A stretch of DNA of 64,000 bases. Source: Bacteroidia bacterium (lineage in GTDB: Bacteria; Bacteroidota; Bacteroidia; AKYH767-A; OLB10). The number at the start of each line of letters is the position of its first letter. Position 1 is the first letter of the stretch. The position numbers and the translations under genes are program-made. The DNA lies in NCBI GenBank assembly GCA_037045145.1, contig JBAOIA010000012.1:992001-1056000 (forward strand), in the 5' to 3' direction. This document shows, piece after piece, positions 25,344-33,383 of the stretch. Below the pieces are notes generated by a model. That model made no database searches. It saw only the letters and a list, made by a program, of their open reading frames with translations, and was not told the origin of the DNA.

Positions 25344-26681
25344 ATGTTTAAAAAAATATTAATTGCAAACAGAGGTGAAATTGCATTACGCATCATCCGC
25401 ACCTGCAAAGAAATGGATATAAGAACGGTGGCCGTTTATTCTACTGCCGACCGTGAAAGTCTGCATGTTCGTTTTGCCGATGAAGCCGTTTGTATAGGTC
25501 CACCGCCCAGCAAAGATTCATATCTTAATATTCCTAATATTATTGCAGCAGCAGAAATTACCAATTCTGATGCCATCCATCCGGGATATGGATTTTTGTC
25601 AGAGAATTCAAAGTTCAGTGCTATTTGTGCCAAGAATAAAATAAAATTCATAGGTGCTACCCCTGAACAGATAGATGGTATGGGTGATAAAAGCAATGCA
25701 AAAGACACCATGAAAAAGGCAGGTGTACCAACTATACCCGGCTCAGAAGGGTTGCTTACCAGTGTAGAAGAAGGTTTAAAAATTGCTGCTGAAATAAAAT
25801 ATCCTGTCATTCTGAAAGCTACTGCCGGTGGTGGTGGAAGAGGAATGCGGATAGTATGGAAAGACGAAGAGTTTGAAGCAGCATGGAATAGTGCACGTCA
25901 GGAAGCTGGTGCAGCCTTTGGAAATGATGGCATGTATCTTGAGAAATACATTGAGGAACCGCGTCATATAGAAATACAGATTGCAGGCGATCAATATGGA
26001 AAAGCATGTCACCTCTCTGAGCGTGATTGTTCTGTACAAAGAAGACATCAAAAACTTGTTGAGGAAACACCCTCGCCTTTCATGACAAAAGAATTACGTG
26101 AAAAAATGGGTGAAGCTGCAATTAAAGCTGCATTAGCAGTCAAATATGAAGGTGTTGGTACTGTGGAATTTTTAGTGGATAAACACCGCAATTTCTATTT
26201 CATGGAAATGAATACCCGTATTCAGGTTGAACATCCTGTAACAGAAGAAGTAATTAACTACGACCTTATCAAAGAGCAAATAAAAATAGCCTCGGGCGAG
26301 CCCATTTCAGGTAAAAATTACTACCCTACAATGCATGCCATTGAATGTCGTATCAATGCCGAAGACCCTTACAATAACTTCAGACCTTCACCAGGTAGAA
26401 TAACCAACCTCCACGTGCCTGGCGGACACGGTGTGCGTGTTGACTCTCATGTTTATGCAGGCTACACCATTCCTTCCAACTACGATAGCATGATTGCTAA
26501 ACTCATCACCATTGCACAAACAAGAGAAGAAGCAATAAATACTATGGAACGCGCATTAAGTGAATATGTGATAGAAGGTGTAAAAACAACAATACCATTT
26601 CACATTCAGTTGATGAAAAATGAAGACTTCAGAAAAGGAAATTACACAACTAAATTTCTGGAGTCGTTTAAACTGCTTTAA
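25344..26681 (+). CDS. accC: Biotin carboxylase subunit of acetyl-CoA carboxylase
   Basis: A 445-residue ATP-grasp enzyme, the standard length, that carboxylates the biotin on AccB using ATP and bicarbonate. Motifs in order: KILIANRGEIALRIIRT at the N-terminus, HPGYGFLSEN (about 79-88), the ATP-binding Gly loop TAGGGGRGMRIV (about 160-171), ERDCSVQRRHQKLVEETPS, and the catalytic and metal-binding EMNTRIQVEHPVTE with the active-site Arg and Glu. The C-terminal domain reads RINAEDPYNNFRPSPGRI. It follows accB in an operon. Its beta partner may be an AccAD elsewhere or the carboxyltransferase at 11200-12741; nothing here decides which. Confidence 0.96.
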   Translation: MFKKILIANRGEIALRIIRTCKEMDIRTVAVYSTADRESLHVRFADEAVCIGPPPSKDSYLNIPNIIAAAEITNSDAIHPGYGFLSENSKFSAICAKNKIKFIGATPEQIDGMGDKSNAKDTMKKAGVPTIPGSEGLLTSVEEGLKIAAEIKYPVILKATAGGGGRGMRIVWKDEEFEAAWNSARQEAGAAFGNDGMYLEKYIEEPRHIEIQIAGDQYGKACHLSERDCSVQRRHQKLVEETPSPFMTKELREKMGEAAIKAALAVKYEGVGTVEFLVDKHRNFYFMEMNTRIQVEHPVTEEVINYDLIKEQIKIASGEPISGKNYYPTMHAIECRINAEDPYNNFRPSPGRITNLHVPGGHGVRVDSHVYAGYTIPSNYDSMIAKLITIAQTREEAINTMERALSEYVIEGVKTTIPFHIQLMKNEDFRKGNYTTKFLESFKLL

Positions 26682-26851
26682 ATCTTACTCTCTTTTAATA
26701 TCTACTTATTTGCCTCTTCATGCAATATTCGTAAATGCATGGCATTCGGCCTATTCATTTTTACTACTTTTAGGCTGTAAAATGTTTATTAAAATTAAAG
26801 GCACACATAACCTGAAACCATTCTTCAGCGTTATATGTTGAACAGAGGGAC

Positions 26852-29800
26852 ATGACAGGAAATTACAGTTTACTGATTGAAAAACTCGATGAGTTTATAC
26901 GTAAATATTACCGCAATCAGGTAATTAAAGGGAGTATTTATGCCACAGGTATAACTATAGGTTTTTTTCTTTTCATTTCATTGGCAGAATACTTTGCTTG
27001 GATGGGCTCTTCACTCCGAACTGTACTTTTTTATATTTATGTGCTTACAGTTATTGCCGTCATAAGCAAATTAATAATTATTCCACTTTTCAAAACATGG
27101 AAATTAGGCAAAACACTTTCTTATGAGCAAGCCGCAACAATTATCGGAAACCACTTTGCTGAAATAAAAGATAAACTACTCAATACACTTCAACTTAATG
27201 AGCTGAGCGAAAACAGCAACAAAGAATTGGTTCAAGCCGGCATAGATCAGAAAATTCAAAGCCTGAAACCCATACCATTTACCGGTGCTATTGATTTAAA
27301 AAAGAATAGAAAATATTTGCCATTAGCTTTAATTCCGGCTGGCACATTAATTATCCTGCTGTTTGCAGCGCCAAATGTTATTAAAGAAAGTACAAGCAGA
27401 CTGGTCAATTATAATGTGACCTATAAAAAACCTGCACCTTTTGAGTTTATTCTTCTAAACAAAGATTTTAATGTCATAGAACAAAATGACTTTACACTTA
27501 ACTTTAAAATAAATGGGCAAGAGCTTCCAGATCAAGTGTATGTAACATACGAAGGAAGACAGATTAAAGCCGATAAAGAAGACAAACAACATTTTACATT
27601 TACCTTTCATCGTATCATAAAAAATACATCCTTTCAATTGATGGCTGATGGCTTTTATTCTGAAAAATATGAATTGAAGTCTGTCCCCAATCCCTTAATT
27701 TCTGCTTTTAAAATTGAATTAAACTACCCTCCTTATCTTCAAAAGAAAAACGAAACGTTAAATAATACCGGTGACCTATTAATACCTTCAGGAACAATTG
27801 TAAAGTGGACATTTAACACCGTTAACACGTCTGTTTTCAAATTTTGGTTTAATGACAGCCTCACACCATTAGTATCCGACAACAATCTATTCACCATCAG
27901 CAAAAGAACCTTAACAGACGCTAATTATTCCATTGCCACTGCCAATAATTTTATAACCAACAAAGACACATTAAAATATTCCATAAACGTTATTCCCGAT
28001 CAGTATCCAACCATACAAGTAGAACAACAAAATGATTCATCCTCATTACAAAGAATATTTTTTAAAGGAACCGTAAAAGATGATTATGGTTTTTCAAAAT
28101 TGGCTTTTCATTATCGTTTTATTAAATTTAAAAACGATTCTACAGCACATAGCGATAAACTAAACACAGAAATTCTTACAATCAACAAGAATAATATTCA
28201 GTCAGATTTTTATCATTTTTGGGATGGTGCATTGCATGGTGTAGAACCTGGTGATGAAGTTGAATATTATTTTGAAGTTTGGGACAATGATGGTGTCAAT
28301 GGCCCTAAGTCTGCTAAATCACAATCTTTAATTTTTAAAGCTCCTACACTTCGTGAACTGGCAGAGAATACAGAGAAAAGTAATGATGAAATTAAAAAGG
28401 ACTTACAGGAAAGCCTTAAACAAGCTTCTAAAATTCAAAAACAAATTACAGATGCTGCACGAAAGCTTACCGAAAAGAAAAAGACAGACTTTGAAGACCG
28501 CAAGCGTATTGAAGATTTGCTAAAGCAACAAAAAGAATTAGACGAAAAGTTAGACAAGATTAAGACTGAACAACAACAAAATCTTGCTAAGCAGAACGAG
28601 TTCAAAAACAATGAAAGTCAGTTAGCCGAAAAGCAGCAGCAAATACAGGAATTGTTTGACCGTTTACAGAATCCTGAGTTAAAAGAGTTGATGAAGCAAT
28701 TGGAGCAAATGCTTTCGCAACTTGACAAACAAAGCGTGCAAGAGGCATTGGATAAAATGAAGCTTAACAATAAGGATCTTGAAAAACAAATGGATCGTAC
28801 GTTGGAACTGTTTAAGCAATTAGAAGTAGAGCAAAAGCTAAAAACCACTTTAGAAAATTTAGATAAGCTGGCAGAAGATCAGAAAAAACTATCGGAGCAG
28901 AGTATGGATAAAAATTCCGATGTTGAAAAATTAAAAGAGCAACAAAAGGATCTGAACAAACAGTTTGAAGACATCAAAAAAGATATTGCTGCATTAGAAA
29001 AGAAAAACCAGGAGTTGGAGTTCCCGCAGGAGTTGGCTAATACAGAACAGGAGCAAAAAGACATTGAACAGGAGCAGCAAAACAGCGAACAGCAATTGAA
29101 TGAAAACAAAAAATCAAATGCCGGTAAATCGCAAAAAAATGCTTCGGAAAAGATGCAGAACATGTCGCAAAAGATGAAAAATCAGATGGCTCAAAGCGAA
29201 ATGGAACAGTCGGAAGAGGATATGGCTTCACTCAGGTATTTATTAGAAAACCTGCTTCGCTTTTCTTTTGAACAGGAAGCCCTGATGCAGTCTTTAAAGA
29301 CTACAGATGTCAACAATCCGCAGTATGTAAAAATGGGTCAAAGACAGAAAAAACTACAAGACGACCTAAAGATTATAGAAGATTCGTTATTTGCCCTAAG
29401 CAAGCGGGTAATACAGATTCAGCAAACGGTAAATACCGAAATTTCCAACATTCAGTCAAATATTCAAAAATCTATTGCATTTTTGCAGGACAGGCAGGTT
29501 CCTGTGGCTCGCAGCTCGCAACAATACATAATGACATCAGCCAACAATCTGGCACTACTGCTCAGTGAAGCATTACAACAAATGCAAATGCAGCAGCAAC
29601 AGCAGAAACAAGGCAATGGCTCATGTAAGAAACCGGGCAAAGGCAAACCAGGACCATCTGCAGAAAAATTAAAAATGATGCAACAGCAGCTTTCTGAGCA
29701 AATGAAAAAAATGAAAGGAAAGTTAGAAGGAATGCAAAAAAACGGGGGTAAGGGCGACAAAGGTATGAGCGAAGAATTAGCGAGAATGGCCGCACAACAG

Positions 29801-30190
29801 GAAGCAATCAGAAATGAATTAAACCAGCTGAACCAGCAGGAAAATAAAGATGGTAAAAACTCGATGGGCAACCTCGGTAATTTAGCCAATCAGATGGAGC
29901 AAAATGAAAGAGATATTGTGAACAAAAAAATAACGCAAGAAACACTAAAAAGGCAGCAGGAAATACTTACCCGACTGCTTGAAGCGGAAAATGCACAGCG
30001 CGAAAGGGAGCAAGATCAGACACGTAAGGCAGAGCAAGCAAAAGAGCAATTTTTACGTAACCCTGCCGCTTTTGAAGAGTATAAAAAACTAAAAGAAAAA
30101 CAAACAGAACTTTTAAATACAATGCCTCCGGGCCTCAATACATTTTACAAAAATTTGGTAAACAACTATTTTCAAGGACTTCAATTTTAA
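26852..30190 (+). CDS. DUF4175-family large membrane protein with long coiled coils
   Basis: A 1,112-residue protein. Three membrane segments lie in the N-terminal sixth: about 24-46 (IKGSIYATGITIGFFLFISL), 55-80 and 154-175 (LPLALIPAGTLIILLFAAP). Residues of about 180-480 form a beta-rich periplasmic-type region of Ig-like strands (FILLNKDFNVIEQNDFTLNF, IKGTVKDDYGFS-like segments). Residues of about 490-790 and 910-1,060 are very long Gln/Lys/Glu-rich coiled coils (EKQQQIQELFDRLQNPELKE, LKEQQKDLNKQFEDI). This is the DUF4175 architecture of Bacteroidota, whose function is unknown. AGAGGGA lies 6 bases before the start. The stop codon is 5 bases before an RsbW-like kinase gene, so the two are cotranscribed. 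Confidence 0.85.
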   Translation: MTGNYSLLIEKLDEFIRKYYRNQVIKGSIYATGITIGFFLFISLAEYFAWMGSSLRTVLFYIYVLTVIAVISKLIIIPLFKTWKLGKTLSYEQAATIIGNHFAEIKDKLLNTLQLNELSENSNKELVQAGIDQKIQSLKPIPFTGAIDLKKNRKYLPLALIPAGTLIILLFAAPNVIKESTSRLVNYNVTYKKPAPFEFILLNKDFNVIEQNDFTLNFKINGQELPDQVYVTYEGRQIKADKEDKQHFTFTFHRIIKNTSFQLMADGFYSEKYELKSVPNPLISAFKIELNYPPYLQKKNETLNNTGDLLIPSGTIVKWTFNTVNTSVFKFWFNDSLTPLVSDNNLFTISKRTLTDANYSIATANNFITNKDTLKYSINVIPDQYPTIQVEQQNDSSSLQRIFFKGTVKDDYGFSKLAFHYRFIKFKNDSTAHSDKLNTEILTINKNNIQSDFYHFWDGALHGVEPGDEVEYYFEVWDNDGVNGPKSAKSQSLIFKAPTLRELAENTEKSNDEIKKDLQESLKQASKIQKQITDAARKLTEKKKTDFEDRKRIEDLLKQQKELDEKLDKIKTEQQQNLAKQNEFKNNESQLAEKQQQIQELFDRLQNPELKELMKQLEQMLSQLDKQSVQEALDKMKLNNKDLEKQMDRTLELFKQLEVEQKLKTTLENLDKLAEDQKKLSEQSMDKNSDVEKLKEQQKDLNKQFEDIKKDIAALEKKNQELEFPQELANTEQEQKDIEQEQQNSEQQLNENKKSNAGKSQKNASEKMQNMSQKMKNQMAQSEMEQSEEDMASLRYLLENLLRFSFEQEALMQSLKTTDVNNPQYVKMGQRQKKLQDDLKIIEDSLFALSKRVIQIQQTVNTEISNIQSNIQKSIAFLQDRQVPVARSSQQYIMTSANNLALLLSEALQQMQMQQQQQKQGNGSCKKPGKGKPGPSAEKLKMMQQQLSEQMKKMKGKLEGMQKNGGKGDKGMSEELARMAAQQEAIRNELNQLNQQENKDGKNSMGNLGNLANQMEQNERDIVNKKITQETLKRQQEILTRLLEAENAQREREQDQTRKAEQAKEQFLRNPAAFEEYKKLKEKQTELLNTMPPGLNTFYKNLVNNYFQGLQF

Positions 30191-30195
30191 GACAG

Positions 30196-30615
30196 ATGAC
30201 AACAAAAAACATCCAGACAATTCAGATAGAATCTAAACCCGAAAGCATACATATTATAGAGCGTTTGGTTGACGATCTTAAAGGCGAACACAACATTCAT
30301 GAAGATGCTTATGGCAACATTTTAGTAGCCGTAACAGAGGCTGTTAACAATGCCATACAGCATGGAAATAAATACAACCCAAACCTGAAAGTTAAAATCA
30401 GCTACGAAGTAGAAAACGATACTATCTCTTTTGCCATTACCGATCAGGGAAAAGGCTTTGACTATTATAATCTTCCGGATCCTACTGCACCTGAAAATCT
30501 TGAAAAACCAACAGGGCGTGGTGTCTTTTTAATGAAACATTTAGCCGATCAGATAATTTTTTCAAACAACGGTTCGTCTGTTGAACTGTTTTTCAAAACA
30601 GGGCATGTAGCGTAA
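30196..30615 (+). CDS. RsbW-like ATP-binding protein (anti-sigma factor kinase family)
   Basis: A 139-residue cytoplasmic GHKL ATPase of the HATPase_c_2 type. The N box is VAVTEAVNNAIQHGNKYNP, the G1 box is ITDQGKGFDYYNLP, and the G2 box is GRGVFLMKHLADQI; there is no phosphorylatable His domain. Such proteins bind a sigma factor or phosphorylate an anti-sigma antagonist on Ser. No sigma factor or STAS-domain antagonist is next to it. Instead it is 5 bases after the DUF4175 gene, suggesting the same regulatory or envelope pathway. In some Bacteroidota, similar single-domain ATPases sit beside rRNA-maturation or cell-division genes, so partner switching is not certain. The domain call is firm; the partner is unknown. 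Confidence 0.85.
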   Translation: MTTKNIQTIQIESKPESIHIIERLVDDLKGEHNIHEDAYGNILVAVTEAVNNAIQHGNKYNPNLKVKISYEVENDTISFAITDQGKGFDYYNLPDPTAPENLEKPTGRGVFLMKHLADQIIFSNNGSSVELFFKTGHVA

Positions 30616-30635
30616 AAGTCTTAAATACTTTTACT

Positions 30636-32216
30636 TTAATTTATCGCAATTTTCATTTTACTAAAGGTATTATCCTTAATGGATTCTACTGCTTTGTTAA
30701 AAGTATCGTCACTATCGTTTATGATGTAGAAGTAGGCACCGAAATTAAAAATATCGCGGGCAATGAGTGCTTTTATCTGCGCTTTAATCATGGCTCCTGA
30801 ACGCTTTAACCCTTCTTCGTCTTTTTTCACCTCTTTCTTTTCTGCATAAGCGATAAAATCATTCATCATTTTATCGTCAACATTAAAACTCTTTTTAAAA
30901 TTTTCTACTGTTGTGTAAGCCGACTTTAATTTACTTCGGTTATTGTCAGCGTATGTTAGTGCAAACTCACTTAATGCTGCCTTACGAATTAAATCAGAAT
31001 AATATTTAGAACTGAACATGGTATCTAAAGGCACAAATACATCTGGCATTATACCTCCTCCACCATATACCACACGTTTGGCATTGGTAGTGTACTTTAG
31101 AGAGTCATTGAATTTAATACTGTCGGCATGATAGAGTTCACCATGTTTAAAACGGTTGCTGATGTCGTCACTGTATTCTTCATCGCCTTCCTGATAAGAC
31201 TTTTGAATACAACGTCCTGACGGTGTATAATATCTTGCTACAGTAAGTCTTACAGCACTACCATCGGGCAGTGAATAGGGCTTTTGTACCAATCCTTTTC
31301 CAAACGATCTGCGTCCAACAATCAATCCTCTGTCCCAGTCTTGTACGGCACCTGAAACAATTTCGCTTGCTGATGCAGAATACTCATTTATCATTACAAC
31401 AAGTTTTCCTTTTTCCCATCCACCTGCTGAAGTAGCAAAATAATCTTCTCTGGACTGTGAGCGGCCTTCTGTATATACAATGCGTTTTCCATTACTCAGA
31501 AATTCATCGGCCAACTGATGTGCACGATTCAGATATCCGCCACCATTGCTTGTTAAATCAAGTATCAGACTTTTTACTCCTTGTGATTTTAACTTTGCAA
31601 GTGCCTCCTTAAATTCTTCTACGGTATTATCTGCAAAACGGCTTATTTTAATGTATCCGATATCGGGTTCAATTTTATAGGATGCATCAACACTAAACAA
31701 TGGAATTTTATCGCGTGTGATATCAAAAGTTAAAAGTTCTGATTCACCACGTCTGTACATATCAACTTTTACTTTAGTGCCTTTGTCGCCTCTGAGTTTG
31801 CTGATAACATCTTTATTGGTGATTTTTACTCCTGCAACTTTTTTCCCGTCAATATTTACAATTCGGTCACCGGGACGAATACCTAATTTTTCTGAAGGCC
31901 CTCCTGCTATTGTTTGTGTTACCATAATAGTGTCATCAAGTATGTTGAATTGGATTCCTACACCTTCAAACTTTCCTACCAATGGTTCGTTCATTTCTTT
32001 TAACTCATTTGCCGGAATGTATTGTGAGTGTGGATCGCAATCTTTTAAAATAGCTCTGATACCATCGTCAACAAGTTTTGTTTTGTTAACGGTGTCCACA
32101 TAATAGTAATCTATCATTTGAAGCAATGCGCCTAACTTTTGAATTTCGATGTTTTGTGCTGATGTACTTCGGCAATACGCTAACAGTAATAATACTAATC
32201 CTACTTTTTTAAACAT
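30636..32216 (-). CDS. S41-family carboxyl-terminal processing protease
   Basis: A 526-residue exported serine protease. A signal peptide (MFKKVGLVLLLLAYCRSTSAQ) is followed by a helical N-terminal region, a PDZ domain at about 85-160 (GVGIQFNILDDTIMVTQTIA, LGIRPGDRIVNIDG), and the S41 catalytic domain at about 175-380. LILDLTSNGGGYL is the tail-binding segment. NEYSASASEIVSGA and RRSFGKGLVQ give the Ser/Lys dyad, best fitted as Ser282 and Lys307, 25 residues apart as in the CtpB and Prc enzymes. A long helical C-terminal domain follows. The protease acts in the periplasm on C-terminal tails of exported proteins. It has its own promoter at 32261-32292 and is convergent with the RsbW-like gene. 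Confidence 0.93.
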   Translation of the reverse strand: MFKKVGLVLLLLAYCRSTSAQNIEIQKLGALLQMIDYYYVDTVNKTKLVDDGIRAILKDCDPHSQYIPANELKEMNEPLVGKFEGVGIQFNILDDTIMVTQTIAGGPSEKLGIRPGDRIVNIDGKKVAGVKITNKDVISKLRGDKGTKVKVDMYRRGESELLTFDITRDKIPLFSVDASYKIEPDIGYIKISRFADNTVEEFKEALAKLKSQGVKSLILDLTSNGGGYLNRAHQLADEFLSNGKRIVYTEGRSQSREDYFATSAGGWEKGKLVVMINEYSASASEIVSGAVQDWDRGLIVGRRSFGKGLVQKPYSLPDGSAVRLTVARYYTPSGRCIQKSYQEGDEEYSDDISNRFKHGELYHADSIKFNDSLKYTTNAKRVVYGGGGIMPDVFVPLDTMFSSKYYSDLIRKAALSEFALTYADNNRSKLKSAYTTVENFKKSFNVDDKMMNDFIAYAEKKEVKKDEEGLKRSGAMIKAQIKALIARDIFNFGAYFYIINDSDDTFNKAVESIKDNTFSKMKIAIN

Positions 32217-32260
32217 TATATTGAACTTTATAAATCTTTATTTACAGAAAGTAAACATAC

Positions 32261-32292
32261 CAAAATTAATGCATGTCGGTTATGATAAGCAA
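32261..32292 (-). promoter_or_regulatory. Promoter of the S41 protease gene
   Basis: On the minus strand, TTG (32292-32290), 21 bases, then TAATTTTG (32268-32261), an exact TAnnTTTG. It lies 45 bases before the start codon at 32216. Confidence 0.55.
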
Positions 32293-32398
32293 CATGCTGA
32301 AAGATAGTTTAACAAACTTTAATCTAACAATCAAAGAAAACAGCCAAAACTGTTAACATTTTAACTACCGTCATTTCTTTTCAGTAACAAAATGTTAA

Positions 32399-32406
32399 TA
32401 GGTTTG
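32399..32406 (+). promoter_or_regulatory. Candidate -7 box upstream of the adenosyltransferase gene
   Basis: TAGGTTTG matches TAnnTTTG and lies 32 bases before the ATG at 32439. Upstream at the right distance is only a T-rich stretch without a clean TTTG. Confidence 0.35.
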
Positions 32407-32438
32407 TTGTACAAAATTGTTATTTATCTGATTAATCA

Positions 32439-32990
32439 ATGAAAATTTATACTAAAACCGGTGATAGCGGCAAAACATCACTCATTGGAGGAACAAGAGT
32501 TAGCAAACACCATCTGCGTATTGATGCCTATGGCACTGTGGATGAGTTAAATTCTACAATAGGGCTACTAAAGGACTTTGCCGAAGAGAAAGACAGGTGT
32601 AGAGAAATATTAGCAGAAATTCAAGACAGGTTATTTACTATAGGCTCTTCATTGGCTGCTGACCCTGAAAAGTCAAAAATGAAAATACCAGATCTGAATA
32701 CAGAAGATATTACACTATTAGAGAAGGAAATTGACATAATGGTTGCAGCATTGCCCCCTTTAAAATCATTTGTTTTGCCGGGAGGCAATCTGTTAAACAG
32801 CCACTGCCATGTGGCACGCTGTGTTTGCCGCAGAGCCGAGCGACTGGCTACGGGCCTCAGCGAGTCGGAGTGGGTAGAGCCAATGGTATTAATCTACCTA
32901 AACAGGCTCTCTGACTATCTTTTTATGTTGGCACGCCATGCATGCTTTGTCCGGAATATTACAGAAACTCCCTGGCGGCCAAGAGTTTAG
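32439..32990 (+). CDS. Cob(I)yrinic acid a,c-diamide adenosyltransferase, PduO type
   Basis: A 183-residue cytoplasmic enzyme that transfers the adenosyl group of ATP to cob(I)alamin. The N-terminus MKIYTKTGDSGKTSLIGG is the ATP-binding P-loop-like motif of PduO/MMAB proteins. RIDAYGTVDELNSTIG, LPGGNLLNSHCHVARCVCRRAERL (substrate- and ATP-contacting Arg and Glu), and the final YLNRLSDYLFMLAR complete the family signature. Adenosylcobalamin serves methylmalonyl-CoA mutase in propionate and odd-chain metabolism, which fits the carboxylase subunits elsewhere in this window, but no mutase gene is here. No cobalamin riboswitch was recognised upstream. It is a single gene, divergent from the S41 protease. 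Confidence 0.94.
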   Translation: MKIYTKTGDSGKTSLIGGTRVSKHHLRIDAYGTVDELNSTIGLLKDFAEEKDRCREILAEIQDRLFTIGSSLAADPEKSKMKIPDLNTEDITLLEKEIDIMVAALPPLKSFVLPGGNLLNSHCHVARCVCRRAERLATGLSESEWVEPMVLIYLNRLSDYLFMLARHACFVRNITETPWRPRV

Positions 32991-33017
32991 AATCTTTATA
33001 ACTATTCAAAAAAACAC

Positions 33018-33049
33018 TTGTTTTTTCCAATTTAATTTACATATTTTTG
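33018..33049 (+). promoter_or_regulatory. Promoter of the DUF2795 gene
   Basis: TTG at 33018-33020, 21 bases, then TATTTTTG at 33042-33049, an exact TAnnTTTG. The start codon follows at 33104. Confidence 0.6.
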
Positions 33050-33103
33050 CAGCCCTTAAAAATTAAGGCACAATTAGTTTAATTTTTAAATAAGAATATT
33101 GTA

Positions 33104-33325
33104 ATGTATTGGACACTGGAATTAGCCTCGCATCTTGAAGACGCCCCCTGGCCTGCTACTAAAGACGAATTGATTGATTACGCTATCCGCTCTGGAGCAC
33201 CTGTAGAAGTGGTTGAAAACCTTCAGGAATTGGAAGACGAAGGTGAATCGTATGAAAGTATTGAAGAAATTTGGCCTGATTATCCAACTAAAGACGACTT
33301 TTTTTTCAACGAAGATGAGTATTAA
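33104..33325 (+). CDS. Small acidic DUF2795 protein
   Basis: A 73-residue, strongly acidic protein (MYWTLELASHLEDAPWPATK, ELIDYAIRSGAP, VVENLQELEDEGESYESIEE, ending DFFFNEDEY). The pattern PWPATKDELIDYA-x-R-x-GAP-VVENL is characteristic of DUF2795 in Bacteroidota. The fold is probably helical; function is unknown, and the charge and size would suit a regulator or a protein-binding adaptor. It has a good promoter at 33018-33049 and ends in a strong hairpin terminator at 33349-33383, so it is expressed as a single small gene. The MFS gene begins directly at the end of that terminator. Confidence 0.85.
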   Translation: MYWTLELASHLEDAPWPATKDELIDYAIRSGAPVEVVENLQELEDEGESYESIEEIWPDYPTKDDFFFNEDEY

Positions 33326-33348
33326 TCTTTTTAATGATATCTGAAAAT

Positions 33349-33383
33349 AAGGCTAAGCATAAATGCTTGGCCTTAATTTTTTT
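33349..33383 (+). terminator. Terminator hairpin abutting the MFS start codon
   Basis: AAGGCTAAGCA pairs with TGCTTGGCCTT (one T-G pair) around a short loop, followed by AA and seven T ending at 33383. The ATG at 33384 follows immediately. An upstream alternative ATG (33363) lies inside the right arm. Confidence 0.8.

Noticed and set aside
26620..26841. 73-codon frame between accC and the DUF4175 gene
   Set aside because: It overlaps the end of accC in another frame and reads as random hydrophobic sequence.
28618..29889. Cys/Ser/Phe-rich minus-strand frames opposite the DUF4175 gene
   Set aside because: They are the reverse reading of Lys/Gln-rich coiled-coil codons and lack any domain or start signal.
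32217..32438. Cobalamin riboswitch upstream of the adenosyltransferase gene
   Set aside because: No B12-box-like conserved segment or long structured leader was seen; the nearby -7 box would leave only about 30 bases of leader.
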